A stretch of 64,000 nucleotides of DNA from Bradyrhizobium sp. 4 (GTDB lineage Bacteria; Pseudomonadota; Alphaproteobacteria; Rhizobiales; Xanthobacteraceae): positions 310,001 to 374,000 of the forward strand of contig NZ_CP064686.1 of NCBI RefSeq assembly GCF_023100905.1. Direction: 5' to 3'. Positions 41,678 through 50,595 of the stretch are shown one piece after another. How positions within the stretch are numbered: position 1 is the stretch's first letter; every line of letters begins with the position of its first letter. The notes under the pieces were generated by a model. It was given only the letters and a program-made list of their open reading frames with translations, searched no databases and was not told the origin of the DNA. Both the position numbers and the translations under genes were made by a program.

Positions 41678-43945
41678 CTACAACGCCAGGCCTTCGGCCT
41701 CGGCAAATTCCGTCAGCTTCTGCCGGATCGAGACGCTGCCGGCGGGCGCGTCCAGCAACGGGCCGAGCATCGCTTCGGCCTTCTTGGCGTCGAGATCGAT
41801 CACCATCGCCTTGACCGGGCCGAGCGCGGTGGCCGAGAGCGACAGCGAGCGATAGCCCATCGCGATCAGCGCCAGCGCGCCGATCGGCTTCGACGCCATC
41901 TCGCCGCAGAGCGACAGCGATTTCTTCGCGGCCTGCGTCTTGCGTGCGATGTCGCGAAGCGCGCGCAGGATCGGCGCCGACATGGTGTCGAAGCGCTCGG
42001 AGACTTTTGCGTTGCCGCGGTCGACCGCGAACAGGAACTGGAACAGATCGTTGGAGCCGACCGAGATGAAGTCGACCTTCTTGAGGAGTTCGTCGAGCTG
42101 ATAGAGCAGCGCCGGCACCTCGACCATGGTGCCGATGTCGATTCTTTCCGGCAGCGTGTGGCCGTGCTGGCGCAGATAGGTCAGCTCGCGCTCGACCAGC
42201 GCCTTCGCCGAATCGAATTCGGCGACCTCCGAGATCATCGGGAACATGATGCGCAGCGCGCGGCCACCTCCGGCGCGCAGCAGTGCGCGGATCTGGCCGC
42301 GCAACAGGCCGGGACGGTCGAGCCCGAGCCGGATCGCGCGCCATCCGAGCGCGGGATTCTCCTCGATCACTGCTTCCATATAAGGCAGCGCCTTGTCGCC
42401 GCCGATGTCGAGGGTGCGGAAGGTGACGGGCTTCGTGCCGGCGGCATCCAGCACGGTGCGATAGAGCGCGAGCTGGTCGCTGGTGCGCGGCAGGCTCTGG
42501 CCGACCATGAATTGCAGCTCGGTGCGGAACAGGCCGATGCCGGCGCTGCCGGTGTCTTCGATATGCGGCAGGTCGATCGCGAGACCCGCATTGATCATCA
42601 GCTCGACCTTCTGGCCGTCTTTGGTGACGCAGGGCAGGTCGCGCAGCGCCAGATACTGCGCCTGGCGGCGGGCGCGGAAGCGCACGCGCTCTGCGAAGGC
42701 CGCTTCGACCTCCTGCGACGGGCGCACATAGATCATGCCGGAGGTGCCGTCGACGATGACGGCGTCGCCGGGATCGGCGATGCCAGGCGCGTTCGGCACT
42801 TCGCCGACCGCGGGAATGCCGAGCGCGCGCGCCACGATCGAGACGTGGGAATTGGCGGTGCCTTCCTCCAATATGATGCCGCGCAGGCGCTTGCGGTCAT
42901 AGTCGAGCAGCGCCGCCGGGCCCATCGCGCGCGCGATGACGATGGCATTGTCGGGCAATTGTTCGCGTGACGGCGCGTGATCCTGGCCGACCAGCTGGCG
43001 CATCAGGCGATAGCCGAGATCCTCGAGATCATGCAGCCGGTCGCGCAAATAGGGATCGGTCGAGCGCAGCATGCGCGCGCGGGTGTCGGATTGCACACGC
43101 TCGACGGCGGCTTCCGCCGTGAGGCCGGTGGCGACCGCCTCGTGCAGCTTGTGCGACCAGCCCTGGTCGTTGGCGAACATGCGGTAGGCTTCCAGCACCT
43201 CGCGATGCTCGCCGCCTTCCGCGACGTCGCCGCGCTCCAACATGCGGTCGAGATCGGCGCGCAGCTTGGCGAGCGCGGTGTCGAGTCGCTTGATCTCCTT
43301 CGGCAGGTCCTCGGCGATGTAGTCCTTGATGACGACGCGCGGCTCGTGCAGCACGACATGGCCGAGCGCGATGCCTTCCGACAGGATGGCGCCGACCTTT
43401 TGCGCCGAATGGCGCGCGGCGGGCTCATGGCCCGGCTGGGCCAGCGCGGACAGCTCTCCGGAGGCGATCAGCTCCGCCAGCACCATCGCGGTGGTCTGAA
43501 GCGCCTCGAGCTCCTCCTCGACATAGTTGCGCTTGGCGCGGTTCTGCACCACCAGCACGCCGAGGGTGTTGCCGGCCCGCAGGATCGGCACGCCGAGGAA
43601 GGAGTGGTAGATCTCTTCGCCGGTCTCCGGGCGGAACGAGAAGGCCGGATGGCTCTGCGCATCGCTCAGGTTGAGAGGCGTTGCCTCGCTGGCGACCAGG
43701 CCGACAAGACCCTCATGGGCGCTGAGCACGGTGTGGTGCACCGCCTCGCGATTGAGGCCTTCGGTGGCATAGAGCTCGAGCGTGTTGTCGACGCGCAGCA
43801 CATAGACCGAGCACACCTCGGCCACCATGTTGGCGGCGATCAGCACCACGATCTTGTCCAGCCGCTCCTGGGCCGAGACCTGCTCCGCCATGGTTTCGCG
43901 GAGCCGTCTCAACAAGACGCGGGGACCTCCCGACGCGCTCCGCAT
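41678..43945 (-). CDS. ptsP: PtsP, EI-Ntr phosphoenolpyruvate-protein phosphotransferase
   Basis: This 755-residue enzyme has an N-terminal GAF domain (residues about 20-160, VLSAHEGLVGLVASEA), a swivelling phospho-His domain with EEGTANSHVSIVARALG (the His is phosphorylated), and a C-terminal PEP-binding barrel (FRTELQFMVG, NDLFQFLFAVDRGN). It starts the nitrogen-PTS phosphorelay and passes phosphate to NPr and EIIA-Ntr. The GAF domain senses glutamine in related proteins. It is transcribed with prfA. Confidence 0.95.
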   Translation of the reverse strand: MRSASGGPRVLLRRLRETMAEQVSAQERLDKIVVLIAANMVAEVCSVYVLRVDNTLELYATEGLNREAVHHTVLSAHEGLVGLVASEATPLNLSDAQSHPAFSFRPETGEEIYHSFLGVPILRAGNTLGVLVVQNRAKRNYVEEELEALQTTAMVLAELIASGELSALAQPGHEPAARHSAQKVGAILSEGIALGHVVLHEPRVVIKDYIAEDLPKEIKRLDTALAKLRADLDRMLERGDVAEGGEHREVLEAYRMFANDQGWSHKLHEAVATGLTAEAAVERVQSDTRARMLRSTDPYLRDRLHDLEDLGYRLMRQLVGQDHAPSREQLPDNAIVIARAMGPAALLDYDRKRLRGIILEEGTANSHVSIVARALGIPAVGEVPNAPGIADPGDAVIVDGTSGMIYVRPSQEVEAAFAERVRFRARRQAQYLALRDLPCVTKDGQKVELMINAGLAIDLPHIEDTGSAGIGLFRTELQFMVGQSLPRTSDQLALYRTVLDAAGTKPVTFRTLDIGGDKALPYMEAVIEENPALGWRAIRLGLDRPGLLRGQIRALLRAGGGRALRIMFPMISEVAEFDSAKALVERELTYLRQHGHTLPERIDIGTMVEVPALLYQLDELLKKVDFISVGSNDLFQFLFAVDRGNAKVSERFDTMSAPILRALRDIARKTQAAKKSLSLCGEMASKPIGALALIAMGYRSLSLSATALGPVKAMVIDLDAKKAEAMLGPLLDAPAGSVSIRQKLTEFAEAEGLAL

Positions 43946-44213
43946 GAACCGTCAATCTCCTCCGTCTGCCGGGGCCGAAAGGGCCCGCGGCGGCTCGCCC
44001 AGAAATCCAGAAAAACAACAAATTTGCTCGTCCGGCACCGGCCCCGGCGATTGCCTGGGCCGAATCAGCACCGCCTCAACTGGGGCACAGTTTCCGGCAG
44101 CCCACCCTCTTCGCCGTATAGCGAATTGGGGTTTGTTTTGCCAAGCAAAACGCCTGCCAAACGCGAAAGTGTGGACACTTCGCGTTTGCTGCGACCGCTA
44201 AGAGAAAATTAGC
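43946..44213. other. Intergenic region between lysC and ptsP
   Basis: These 268 bases hold the ptsP promoter region and the lysC terminator. No gene is seen. Confidence 0.4.
44159..44187 (-). terminator. Terminator downstream of lysC
   Basis: AAACGCGAAAGTGT and ACACTTCGCGTTT (44159-44172, 44175-44187) form a hairpin with one bulged base and a 2-base loop, ending in TTT on the minus strand about 27 bases after the lysC stop. Confidence 0.5.
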
Positions 44214-45470
44214 CTAAGCCTGATCGAGACCGTAGAGCGTGTGCAGGGTGCGCACCGCAAGCTCGGTATAGGCGGTGTCGATCAGGACCGAGAATTTGAT
44301 CTCGGAGGTTGTAATGGCCCGGATGTTGATATTCCGTCCTGCGAGGGCCGAGAACGCTTGGGCGGCAACGCCGGCATGGCTGCGCATGCCGCTGCCGATC
44401 ACCGAGATCTTGGCGACGTCGGTCGCGGTGTCGAGCCGGGCATAATTGATCTGGCCCTTGGCCGCGGTGATCGTCTCCTTGGCCCTGGTGTAGTCGGCGG
44501 CCGGAACCGTGAAGGTGAGGTCGGTGGTCTTGCCGTCCTCGGAGACGTTCTGCACGATCATGTCGACGTTGATGTTGGCCTCCGCGAGCGGGCCGAAGAT
44601 CGACGCCGCCACGCCGGGCTTGTCCTCGATCTGGCGGACCGAGATCTGGGCCTCGTCCTTCGAAAAGGCGATGCCGGTGACGACGTGGCTTTCCATGATC
44701 TCCTCCTCGCTGCAGATCAGCGTGCCGGGCGGCTGGTTGGCATGCGGATCGATATCCTCGGGCTTGTCGAAGCTCGAGCGGACGAAAATCGGCATGTTGT
44801 GGACCATACCGAGTTCCACGGAGCGGACCTGGAGCACCTTGGCGCCCTGGGAGGCCAGCTCCAGCATGTCTTCGAACGCGATCTTGTCGAGCCTCTTGGC
44901 CTTCGGCACGATTCGCGGATCGGTGGTGTAGACACCGTCGACGTCGGTGTAGATGTCGCAGCGGTCCGCCTTGACGGCGGCGGCGATTGCCACGGCCGAG
45001 GTGTCGGAGCCGCCGCGGCCGAGCGTGGTGATGCGGTTGGTCTCCGGGTTGATGCCCTGGAAGCCGGCGATCACGGCGACTTCCTTGCGCTCCCTGAAGC
45101 GCTTGATGATCTCGCTGCCGTCGATGCCCTCGATCCGGGCCGAAGCATGGGCGTCGCTGGTCGTGATCGGGATCTGCCAGCCCTGCCAGGAGCGGGCCTG
45201 GATACCCATGCCCTGAAGCACGATGGCAAGCAGGCCGGAGGTCACCTGTTCGCCCGACGCGACCACGGCGTCATATTCGCGCGCGTCGTGCATCGGCGAG
45301 GCCTCGGTGCACCAGGCCACCAGCTCGTTGGTTTTACCGGACATCGCCGAGACGACCACGGCCACTTCATGGCCGGCGTCGACCTCACGCTTCACATGGC
45401 GTGCGACGTTGCGGATACGTTCGATGTTGGCGACGGACGTGCCGCCGAATTTCATCACGAGGCGGCTCAT
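44214..45470 (-). CDS. lysC: Aspartate kinase
   Basis: This 418-residue enzyme phosphorylates aspartate, the first step to Lys, Met and Thr. The start (VMKFGGTSVANIERI), the LGRGGSDTSAVAIAAAV nucleotide region and KADRCDIYTDVDGVYTTDPR are typical. Two C-terminal ACT domains (SVRQIEDKPGVAASIFGPLA and KISVIGSGMRSHAGVAA) bind feedback inhibitors. Supplying homoserine links it to the methionine operon at 12 kb. It ends before a hairpin and is transcribed alone. Confidence 0.96.
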   Translation of the reverse strand: MSRLVMKFGGTSVANIERIRNVARHVKREVDAGHEVAVVVSAMSGKTNELVAWCTEASPMHDAREYDAVVASGEQVTSGLLAIVLQGMGIQARSWQGWQIPITTSDAHASARIEGIDGSEIIKRFRERKEVAVIAGFQGINPETNRITTLGRGGSDTSAVAIAAAVKADRCDIYTDVDGVYTTDPRIVPKAKRLDKIAFEDMLELASQGAKVLQVRSVELGMVHNMPIFVRSSFDKPEDIDPHANQPPGTLICSEEEIMESHVVTGIAFSKDEAQISVRQIEDKPGVAASIFGPLAEANINVDMIVQNVSEDGKTTDLTFTVPAADYTRAKETITAAKGQINYARLDTATDVAKISVIGSGMRSHAGVAAQAFSALAGRNINIRAITTSEIKFSVLIDTAYTELAVRTLHTLYGLDQA

Positions 45471-45620
45471 GACGACGCGTGCATTCCTTCATAAGGATCA
45501 GTATGGTGGCCCGCACTGGACGGGCCTCGCGGACACCGACCGCGCGTATACATAGCGGCGGGGCCGGGGGCAAGCGGGTTCCTGCGGGGCAGGGTGCGGG
45601 GTAGTGGGTTAACCGAGATC

Positions 45621-46088
45621 ATGGCGCGCTATATCGACGAGATCCTGCAGCCTGGCGAGAAGGTGCTGTATTCGACCAATGCGCACTGGATCTTCTATTT
45701 TCCGGCGATCCTGGCCTGGATCGTGGCGTTGGTCCTGTTCGTCCTGTCCCGGCAAACCATCGTCGAGGGGCTTGTCCTGCTCTGTCTCGTCGCGGCCGGC
45801 CTGGTGGCTCTGGCGGCGCTGTACTGGACTGTGAAGGGCTGGTTCCATCGCTTTACCACCGAGACCGACGTCACCAATTTGCGGGTCGTGCACAAGACCG
45901 GCTTCATCAAGCGCCGCACCTTCGAGATGGCGCTGGACAAGGTCGAGAGCGTCGATGTGAATCAGACCATTCTCGGACGTATTCTCAACTATGGCGATGT
46001 GACCATCAATGGCGTGGGGGAAGGTCGCGAAACCATCCGGACCATCGCCTCGCCGCTCGCCTTCCGTAGTTCGATCACCACGCGGTAG
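45621..46088 (+). CDS. PH-domain (bPH_2) membrane protein
   Basis: This 155-residue protein has two hydrophobic helices (IFYFPAILAWIVALVLFVL and LVLLCLVAAGLVALAALYW, residues 23-75) followed by a bacterial PH-like domain (TTETDVTNLRVVHKTGFIKRR, LDKVESVDVNQTILGRILNYG, DVTINGVGEGRETIRTI). These proteins are of unknown membrane function. The start at 45621 follows the family; it precedes ubiG by 14 bases, so the two may share a transcript. Confidence 0.85.
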   Translation: MARYIDEILQPGEKVLYSTNAHWIFYFPAILAWIVALVLFVLSRQTIVEGLVLLCLVAAGLVALAALYWTVKGWFHRFTTETDVTNLRVVHKTGFIKRRTFEMALDKVESVDVNQTILGRILNYGDVTINGVGEGRETIRTIASPLAFRSSITTR

Positions 46089-46102
46089 GACCGCGCGTAA
46101 CC

Positions 46103-46876
46103 ATGAGCATGCAGCAAGATACTTCCGCAACCGCAACCACCCCGCCGGGCTCGACCGTCGACGCCGCCGAGATCGCGAAATTCTCAAAACTTTCGGCCGA
46201 GTGGTGGGACCCCAACGGCAAGATGGCGCCGCTGCACCGGATCAACCCGCTGCGGCTCGGCTACATCCGCGATGCCGCCTGCCGCAAGTTCGAGCGCAAC
46301 GTGCGCAGCCTCAACTGCCTCGGCGGTCTGCGCGTGCTCGACATCGGCTGCGGCGCCGGCCTGCTCTGCGAGCCGCTGTCGCGCCTGGGCGCGCAGGTCA
46401 TCGGCGTCGATCCGTCGGTCAGCAACATCGCGGCCGCGAAGCTGCATGCCGACAAGGCGCATCTCGCGATCGACTATCGCTGCACCACGGTGGAGGAGAT
46501 CGACCCGCGCGAGCGCTTCGACATCGTGCTGGCGATGGAGGTGGTCGAGCACGTCGTCGACGTCGGCGTTTTCCTGAAGCGCTGCGCGGCGATGCTGAAG
46601 CCGAACGGCTTGATGGTGGTCTCGACGCTGAACAGGAACTGGAAGAGCTTTGCGCTCGCCATCGTCGGCGCTGAATACGTCCTGCGCTGGCTGCCGCGCG
46701 GCACTCACGAGTGGAACAAGTTCGTCACCCCCGACGAGCTGACGAAATACCTGCTCGACAATCGCCTGGTCATCACCGAGCAGACTGGCGTCGTCTACAG
46801 CCCCTTCGCCGACAGATGGACCCTCTCGTCAGACATGGACGTGAACTACATGGTGGTGGCGGAAGGCATGGTGTGA
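46103..46876 (+). CDS. ubiG: Ubiquinone O-methyltransferase UbiG
   Basis: This 257-residue methyltransferase has FSKLSAEWWDPNGKMAPLH at the start, SAM motif I VLDIGCGAGLLCEPLSRLGA, IVLAMEVVEHVVDVGVF and STLNRNWKSFALAI, all typical of UbiG. A conserved HEWNKFVTPDEL follows. It carries out two O-methylations in ubiquinone synthesis and acts at the membrane surface. It follows the PH-domain gene closely. Confidence 0.95.
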   Translation: MSMQQDTSATATTPPGSTVDAAEIAKFSKLSAEWWDPNGKMAPLHRINPLRLGYIRDAACRKFERNVRSLNCLGGLRVLDIGCGAGLLCEPLSRLGAQVIGVDPSVSNIAAAKLHADKAHLAIDYRCTTVEEIDPRERFDIVLAMEVVEHVVDVGVFLKRCAAMLKPNGLMVVSTLNRNWKSFALAIVGAEYVLRWLPRGTHEWNKFVTPDELTKYLLDNRLVITEQTGVVYSPFADRWTLSSDMDVNYMVVAEGMV

Positions 46877-46920
46877 GGCCGCGCCGCTCGTGGCGGCCTA
46901 GCTGTCTCCGCAAATATAGG

Positions 46921-47044
46921 TGTCGTCCCGGCGAAGGCCGGGACCCATACCCTCAGGAAGAAGTTGCGGCGCGAAGCAGGCAACCACGAATCTTCGCCAA
47001 ATCACTCCCTGTGGTTATGGGTCCCGGCCTTCGCCGGGACGACA
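46921..47044. repeat. Element with perfect 29-bp inverted ends
   Basis: The arms at 46921-46949 and 47016-47044 are exact inverted copies (core CGTCCCGGCGAAGGCCGGGAC, itself palindromic around GCGAAGGC). The 66-base centre is unrelated to genes. This GTCCCGGC repeat type is dispersed in rhizobial genomes. It fills most of the gap after ubiG and could fold into a long terminator. Confidence 0.8.
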
Positions 47045-47151
47045 CTGAGTTTGTGGCGATAGCATCGCTCCCATGACGTTCGTGTGGTTGACCCATTGAA
47101 CAGCTAGCGGCAGGTTGGCCGCGATCTCTGGCCCCCCGCACCCCATCCCCC

Positions 47152-48051
47152 ATGTTCACCATCGCCAGCCTCTGGATTCCCTTCACCGTCATTGCCGCGC
47201 TCGGCCAGGTCGCGCGCAATGCGATGCAGCGGTCGCTGACGAAGCCGCTGGGGACCTGGGGCGCAACCAATATCCGCTTCCTGTTCGGCTTTCCGTTCTC
47301 GCTGCTGTTTCTCGCGGTGGTGCTGGCCGCCACCGGCGATCATCTCGGCATGCCGCCCGGCGTGTTCTGGCCGTGGCTCCTGCTCGGCGCCCTCAGCCAG
47401 ATCGTCGCGACCGGCCTGATGCTGCTCGCCATGAACGACCGTTCCTTCGTGGTGACGACGGCCTATTTGAAAACCGAGGCGATCCAGACCGCCATCTTCG
47501 GATTCGTCTTCCTCGGCGATCATCTGACATGGCTCAAGGTGCTTGCGATCGTGATCGCGACCATCGGCGTCGTCATCACCGCGCTGCGTCCCGGTGGCGA
47601 GAAGAGCTTTGCCGAATTGAAGCCGACCATCACCGGCCTCGTCGCGGCGGCAGCGTTCGCGTTGTCAGCGGTCGGTTTCCGCGGCGCCATCATCAACGTG
47701 CCTGATGTCTCGTTCGTGACGGCGGCATCGTTCACCCTGGTGCTCGGCCTGTTCGTGCAGACGCTGATCCTGACGATCTACCTGCTCTGGCGCGCGCCAA
47801 AAGTGCTTCAGGGCATCCTCTCGATGTGGCGACCCTCGATGCTGGCCGGCTTCACCGGCGCCTTCGCCTCGCAGTTCTGGTTCCTCGCCTTTGCGCTGAC
47901 GGCCGCCGCCAATGTCCGCACGCTCGCCTTGATCGAGGTACTGTTTGCGCAAGGCGTGGCCTATTACTCGTTCAAGCAGCCGATCGCGCCGCGCGAGATC
48001 ATTGGCATCGCGCTGATCGTGCTCGGCGTGGCGGTGCTGGTGGGAGCCTAA
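47152..48051 (+). CDS. EamA-like DMT transporter
   Basis: This 299-residue protein has about ten membrane helices in two repeats (LWIPFTVIAALGQVARNAMQ, IRFLFGFPFSLLFLAVVLA; second half from TITGLVAAAAFALSAVGF). An AYLKTEAIQTAIFGFVFLGD stretch is typical of drug/metabolite carriers. The substrate is unknown. Its stop overlaps the end of the convergent DUF1178 gene by four bases. Confidence 0.82.
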   Translation: MFTIASLWIPFTVIAALGQVARNAMQRSLTKPLGTWGATNIRFLFGFPFSLLFLAVVLAATGDHLGMPPGVFWPWLLLGALSQIVATGLMLLAMNDRSFVVTTAYLKTEAIQTAIFGFVFLGDHLTWLKVLAIVIATIGVVITALRPGGEKSFAELKPTITGLVAAAAFALSAVGFRGAIINVPDVSFVTAASFTLVLGLFVQTLILTIYLLWRAPKVLQGILSMWRPSMLAGFTGAFASQFWFLAFALTAAANVRTLALIEVLFAQGVAYYSFKQPIAPREIIGIALIVLGVAVLVGA

Positions 48052-48539
48052 TTCCGATCTTCCGGCAGCGTCGGCAGCGGCGACACCTCGATGCCTTCGT
48101 CGATCAGCGACTTGGCCTCGTCGGGTGAGGCCTCGCCGTAGATCGGACGGTGCTCCTTGTCGCCGTAATGCATCGCGCGGGCTTCGGTGGCGAATCGCTC
48201 ACCGACATTGTCGGCGTTCTTCACGATGTGATCGCGCAGCTCTTTGAGCTTGGCACGCAGCTCGCGCTCCTGCGCCATCAACAGCGAGGTCGGTGCGGAT
48301 TGCGCAGCCTCGGGCGCGGGCGCGGGCGTCGTGGCGGTGGGCTCAGGCGGCGGCGTGGCGCGTCCGCGGCCCTTCTTGCCGACGACGCGCGGCGCCATGA
48401 TCGCCTTGTCGACCTTGGCCGAGCCGCAGATCGGACATGTCACGAGCTTGCGCTTCACCTGAGAATCGTACGCGGCCGAGCTCTGGAACCAACTCTCGAA
48501 GTCGTGGCTCCGGTCGCAGCGGAGCGCGTAGCGGATCAT
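48048..48539 (-). CDS. DUF1178 family protein
   Basis: This 163-residue protein starts MIRYALRCDRSHDFESWF and has a CPICGSAKVDKAIMAPRV zinc-like Cys-x2-Cys plus an early Cys, as in the DUF1178 family. A Pro/Ala-rich linker and a helical region (LMAQERELRAKLKELRDHI, RFATEARAMHYGDKEHRPI) follow. The function is not known; the ribbon suggests metal binding. It overlaps the upstream amidase gene by four bases, so they are co-translated. Confidence 0.9.
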   Translation of the reverse strand: MIRYALRCDRSHDFESWFQSSAAYDSQVKRKLVTCPICGSAKVDKAIMAPRVVGKKGRGRATPPPEPTATTPAPAPEAAQSAPTSLLMAQERELRAKLKELRDHIVKNADNVGERFATEARAMHYGDKEHRPIYGEASPDEAKSLIDEGIEVSPLPTLPEDRN

Positions 48540-49414
48540 GCCGATCCCCGCACCAGGTGCAGATGGTCCGGCCCCGCCTTGGGGTCGGCGACGCCGAAGC
48601 GGCGGCCGTGCTGGAGCGAGGGGATCGCGCGGCGCGCGGTCTCGACCTTGGCCGGGTCGATTTTTGCCATGATGATGCCGGGCTCGACGTCGCCTTCGGC
48701 GAGGATCTCGCCCCAGGGATCGATGATCAGCGAATGGCCATAGGTCTCGCGCTTGTTCTCATGCAGGCCTGCCTGCGCCGCGGCGAAGATGAAGCACCCG
48801 GTCTCGATCGCGCGCGCACGCAACAGCACGTGCCAATGCGCCTCGCCGGTCTTGCGGGTGAAGGCCGAGGGCACCGTGATGAAATACGCGCCGCTTTCGG
48901 CCAGCGCGCGGTAGAGCGCGGGGAAGCGCACGTCATAACAGATCGTCAGGCCAACGCGGCCCCAGGGCAGGTCGGAGATAACGGCCGTCTCGCCCGGCTG
49001 GTAATTGGCGGATTCGCGATAGCTCTCGCCGTCCGGCAGCTCGATGTCGAACATGTGGATCTTGTCGTAGCTCGCGAGCACATTGCCCTCGGGCCCGATC
49101 AGGAAGGAGCGATTGACCGCTTTTTCGTCCGAAAAGCGCAGCGCCAGCGAGCCGACATGGATGTGGATCTTCAGTTCGGCCGCGAGCGCCCGGTAGGCCC
49201 TCAGCGAGTTGTCGTCGTCTTGGCTCTGAAGGTGCTCGAACAGCGCCTTGCGGTTGAGCTGCATCATGTTGCTGACTTCGGGCGTCTGCACGTAGTCGGC
49301 GCCATTGGCCGCAGCCTGACGGATCAGCCTGGTGGCCTGCGCGAGGCTCGGCTCGGGCATCAGGCCGGTGCGCATCTGCACCATCGCCGCCGTGAAGGTC
49401 CTGTTGTCGCTCAT
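48536..49414 (-). CDS. Nitrilase-family carbon-nitrogen hydrolase
   Basis: This 292-residue amidase has the Glu-Lys-Cys triad visible at QTPEVSN, YDKIHMFD and LTICYDVRFP. It resembles Nit1-type enzymes that hydrolyse deaminated glutathione (a repair reaction) or omega-amides. The neighbouring glutaredoxin and DUF1178 genes on the same strand support a glutathione-linked role. The start at 49414 (MSDNRTF) overlaps the glutaredoxin stop by four bases. Confidence 0.9.
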   Translation of the reverse strand: MSDNRTFTAAMVQMRTGLMPEPSLAQATRLIRQAAANGADYVQTPEVSNMMQLNRKALFEHLQSQDDDNSLRAYRALAAELKIHIHVGSLALRFSDEKAVNRSFLIGPEGNVLASYDKIHMFDIELPDGESYRESANYQPGETAVISDLPWGRVGLTICYDVRFPALYRALAESGAYFITVPSAFTRKTGEAHWHVLLRARAIETGCFIFAAAQAGLHENKRETYGHSLIIDPWGEILAEGDVEPGIIMAKIDPAKVETARRAIPSLQHGRRFGVADPKAGPDHLHLVRGSA

Positions 49415-49686
49415 GACTCCGCCTTGACGCTTTCGAGCATGGCGTCGAGCTTGCCTTCGCGATCGAGCGCGTAGAGCTCGTCGCAGCCTCCGACATGGGT
49501 TCCGCCGATCCAGATCTGCGGGAAGGTCGAGCCCTCGCCGGCGCGATCGTACATCTCCTGGCGCCAGGACGGGTTTTTGGCGATATCGAACTCCGTGAAG
49601 GTCGCCTTCTTGCGGGTCAGCAGCGACCTGGCCGCGGAACAATAGCCGCAGCCCGGCCTCGTGTAGATCTCGACAGCAGCGGTCAT
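49411..49686 (-). CDS. grxC: Glutaredoxin 3
   Basis: This 91-residue glutaredoxin has the redox motif CGYC (RPGCGYCSAARSLL, residues about 11-20), a TFPQIWIGGTHVGGCDEL stretch with the cis-Pro, and a C-terminal helix. It uses glutathione to reduce disulfides. The start at 49686 is preferred; an ATG at 49704 gives six extra residues. It is the first gene of a three-gene run with the nitrilase and DUF1178 genes. Confidence 0.94.
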   Translation of the reverse strand: MTAAVEIYTRPGCGYCSAARSLLTRKKATFTEFDIAKNPSWRQEMYDRAGEGSTFPQIWIGGTHVGGCDELYALDREGKLDAMLESVKAES

Positions 49687-49733
49687 CTTGTCTGGCGCTC
49701 TCATGTCATGAATTCATTGAATTATATGGGACT

Positions 49734-50531
49734 TCACCGGCTCTCGACAACCCGGGCAAACACCAGCACGTCCACTTGCGCCGCCTTGGCCCGGAGCAGG
49801 GCCCGCGCACAGGCATCCAGTGTCGCACCGGACGTCAGGACGTCGTCGATGAGGACAATGCGCCGACCCTGAACCCCCGCCTGACGGTCGGGGGATACCT
49901 GGAATGCGCCCTGCACATTGGTGGCGCGCTGGGCTCGCGACAGGCCGATCTGCTGCTCGGTCGCGCGTACCCGGCGCAGCACCTCAGCCCTCGTTTTCAC
50001 CCCGCTCTGCCGCTCGATGATCCGCGCCAGCGCCCCGGACTGGTTGTAGCGGCGGCGCCAGGCCCTTCGCCAATGCAGGGGAACGGGCACCAGCATGTCG
50101 GCCTCGGCGAGCAGCTCGCCGCCCGCGCGCGCCATCCAGCGGCCCATGGCAGGCGCCAGATCCGTGCGGTCCTGGTATTTCAGCGCATGCACCAGGGTGC
50201 GCGCGACGTCGTCATAACGCACCGCAGCGCGCGCACGCTGGTAGGCGGGCGGGCTCGCGATCGCCTCCATCGACAGCATGTCGGGGCCGGGATCGTACAC
50301 AAAAGGAATGCCGAGCCGCGGGCAGTAGGGCCGTTCGATGAACGACAGCCGCGCCCAGCACGCCGCGCACACGCCCTCGCCGTCAACCGGCTCGCGGCAG
50401 GACACGCATAGCGTCGGCAGCGCGATGTCGAGCGCAAGCCGTGCCGCACGTGACAGCACGTGGCGGCCAGCCGTCCATGCGGCACGCAAGGGGGCGGCGA
50501 TGGAACGAGAAGGGGCGGCGTCGGATGCCAT
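49734..50531 (-). CDS. ComF-family phosphoribosyltransferase-like protein
   Basis: This 265-residue protein has an N-terminal zinc-type cluster (LPTLCVSCREPV, GVCAACWARL) and a phosphoribosyltransferase-like core with VPVPLHWRRAWRRRYNQS and VLIDDVLTSGATLDACARAL (PRPP loop). ComF proteins are needed for DNA uptake in naturally competent bacteria; in others the role is unknown. It is divergent from a methyltransferase gene, an arrangement common in alphaproteobacteria. Confidence 0.9.
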   Translation of the reverse strand: MASDAAPSRSIAAPLRAAWTAGRHVLSRAARLALDIALPTLCVSCREPVDGEGVCAACWARLSFIERPYCPRLGIPFVYDPGPDMLSMEAIASPPAYQRARAAVRYDDVARTLVHALKYQDRTDLAPAMGRWMARAGGELLAEADMLVPVPLHWRRAWRRRYNQSGALARIIERQSGVKTRAEVLRRVRATEQQIGLSRAQRATNVQGAFQVSPDRQAGVQGRRIVLIDDVLTSGATLDACARALLRAKAAQVDVLVFARVVESR

Positions 50532-50595
50532 GGCCGAAAGCTAGCGCCCCACGCACCGGATTGCCAGAACCGTCGCGATCGGCGTAACCAGCGGC

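Noticed and set aside
41612..42970. 452-codon plus-strand frame over ptsP
   Set aside because: Antisense shadow of ptsP, which has full motifs.
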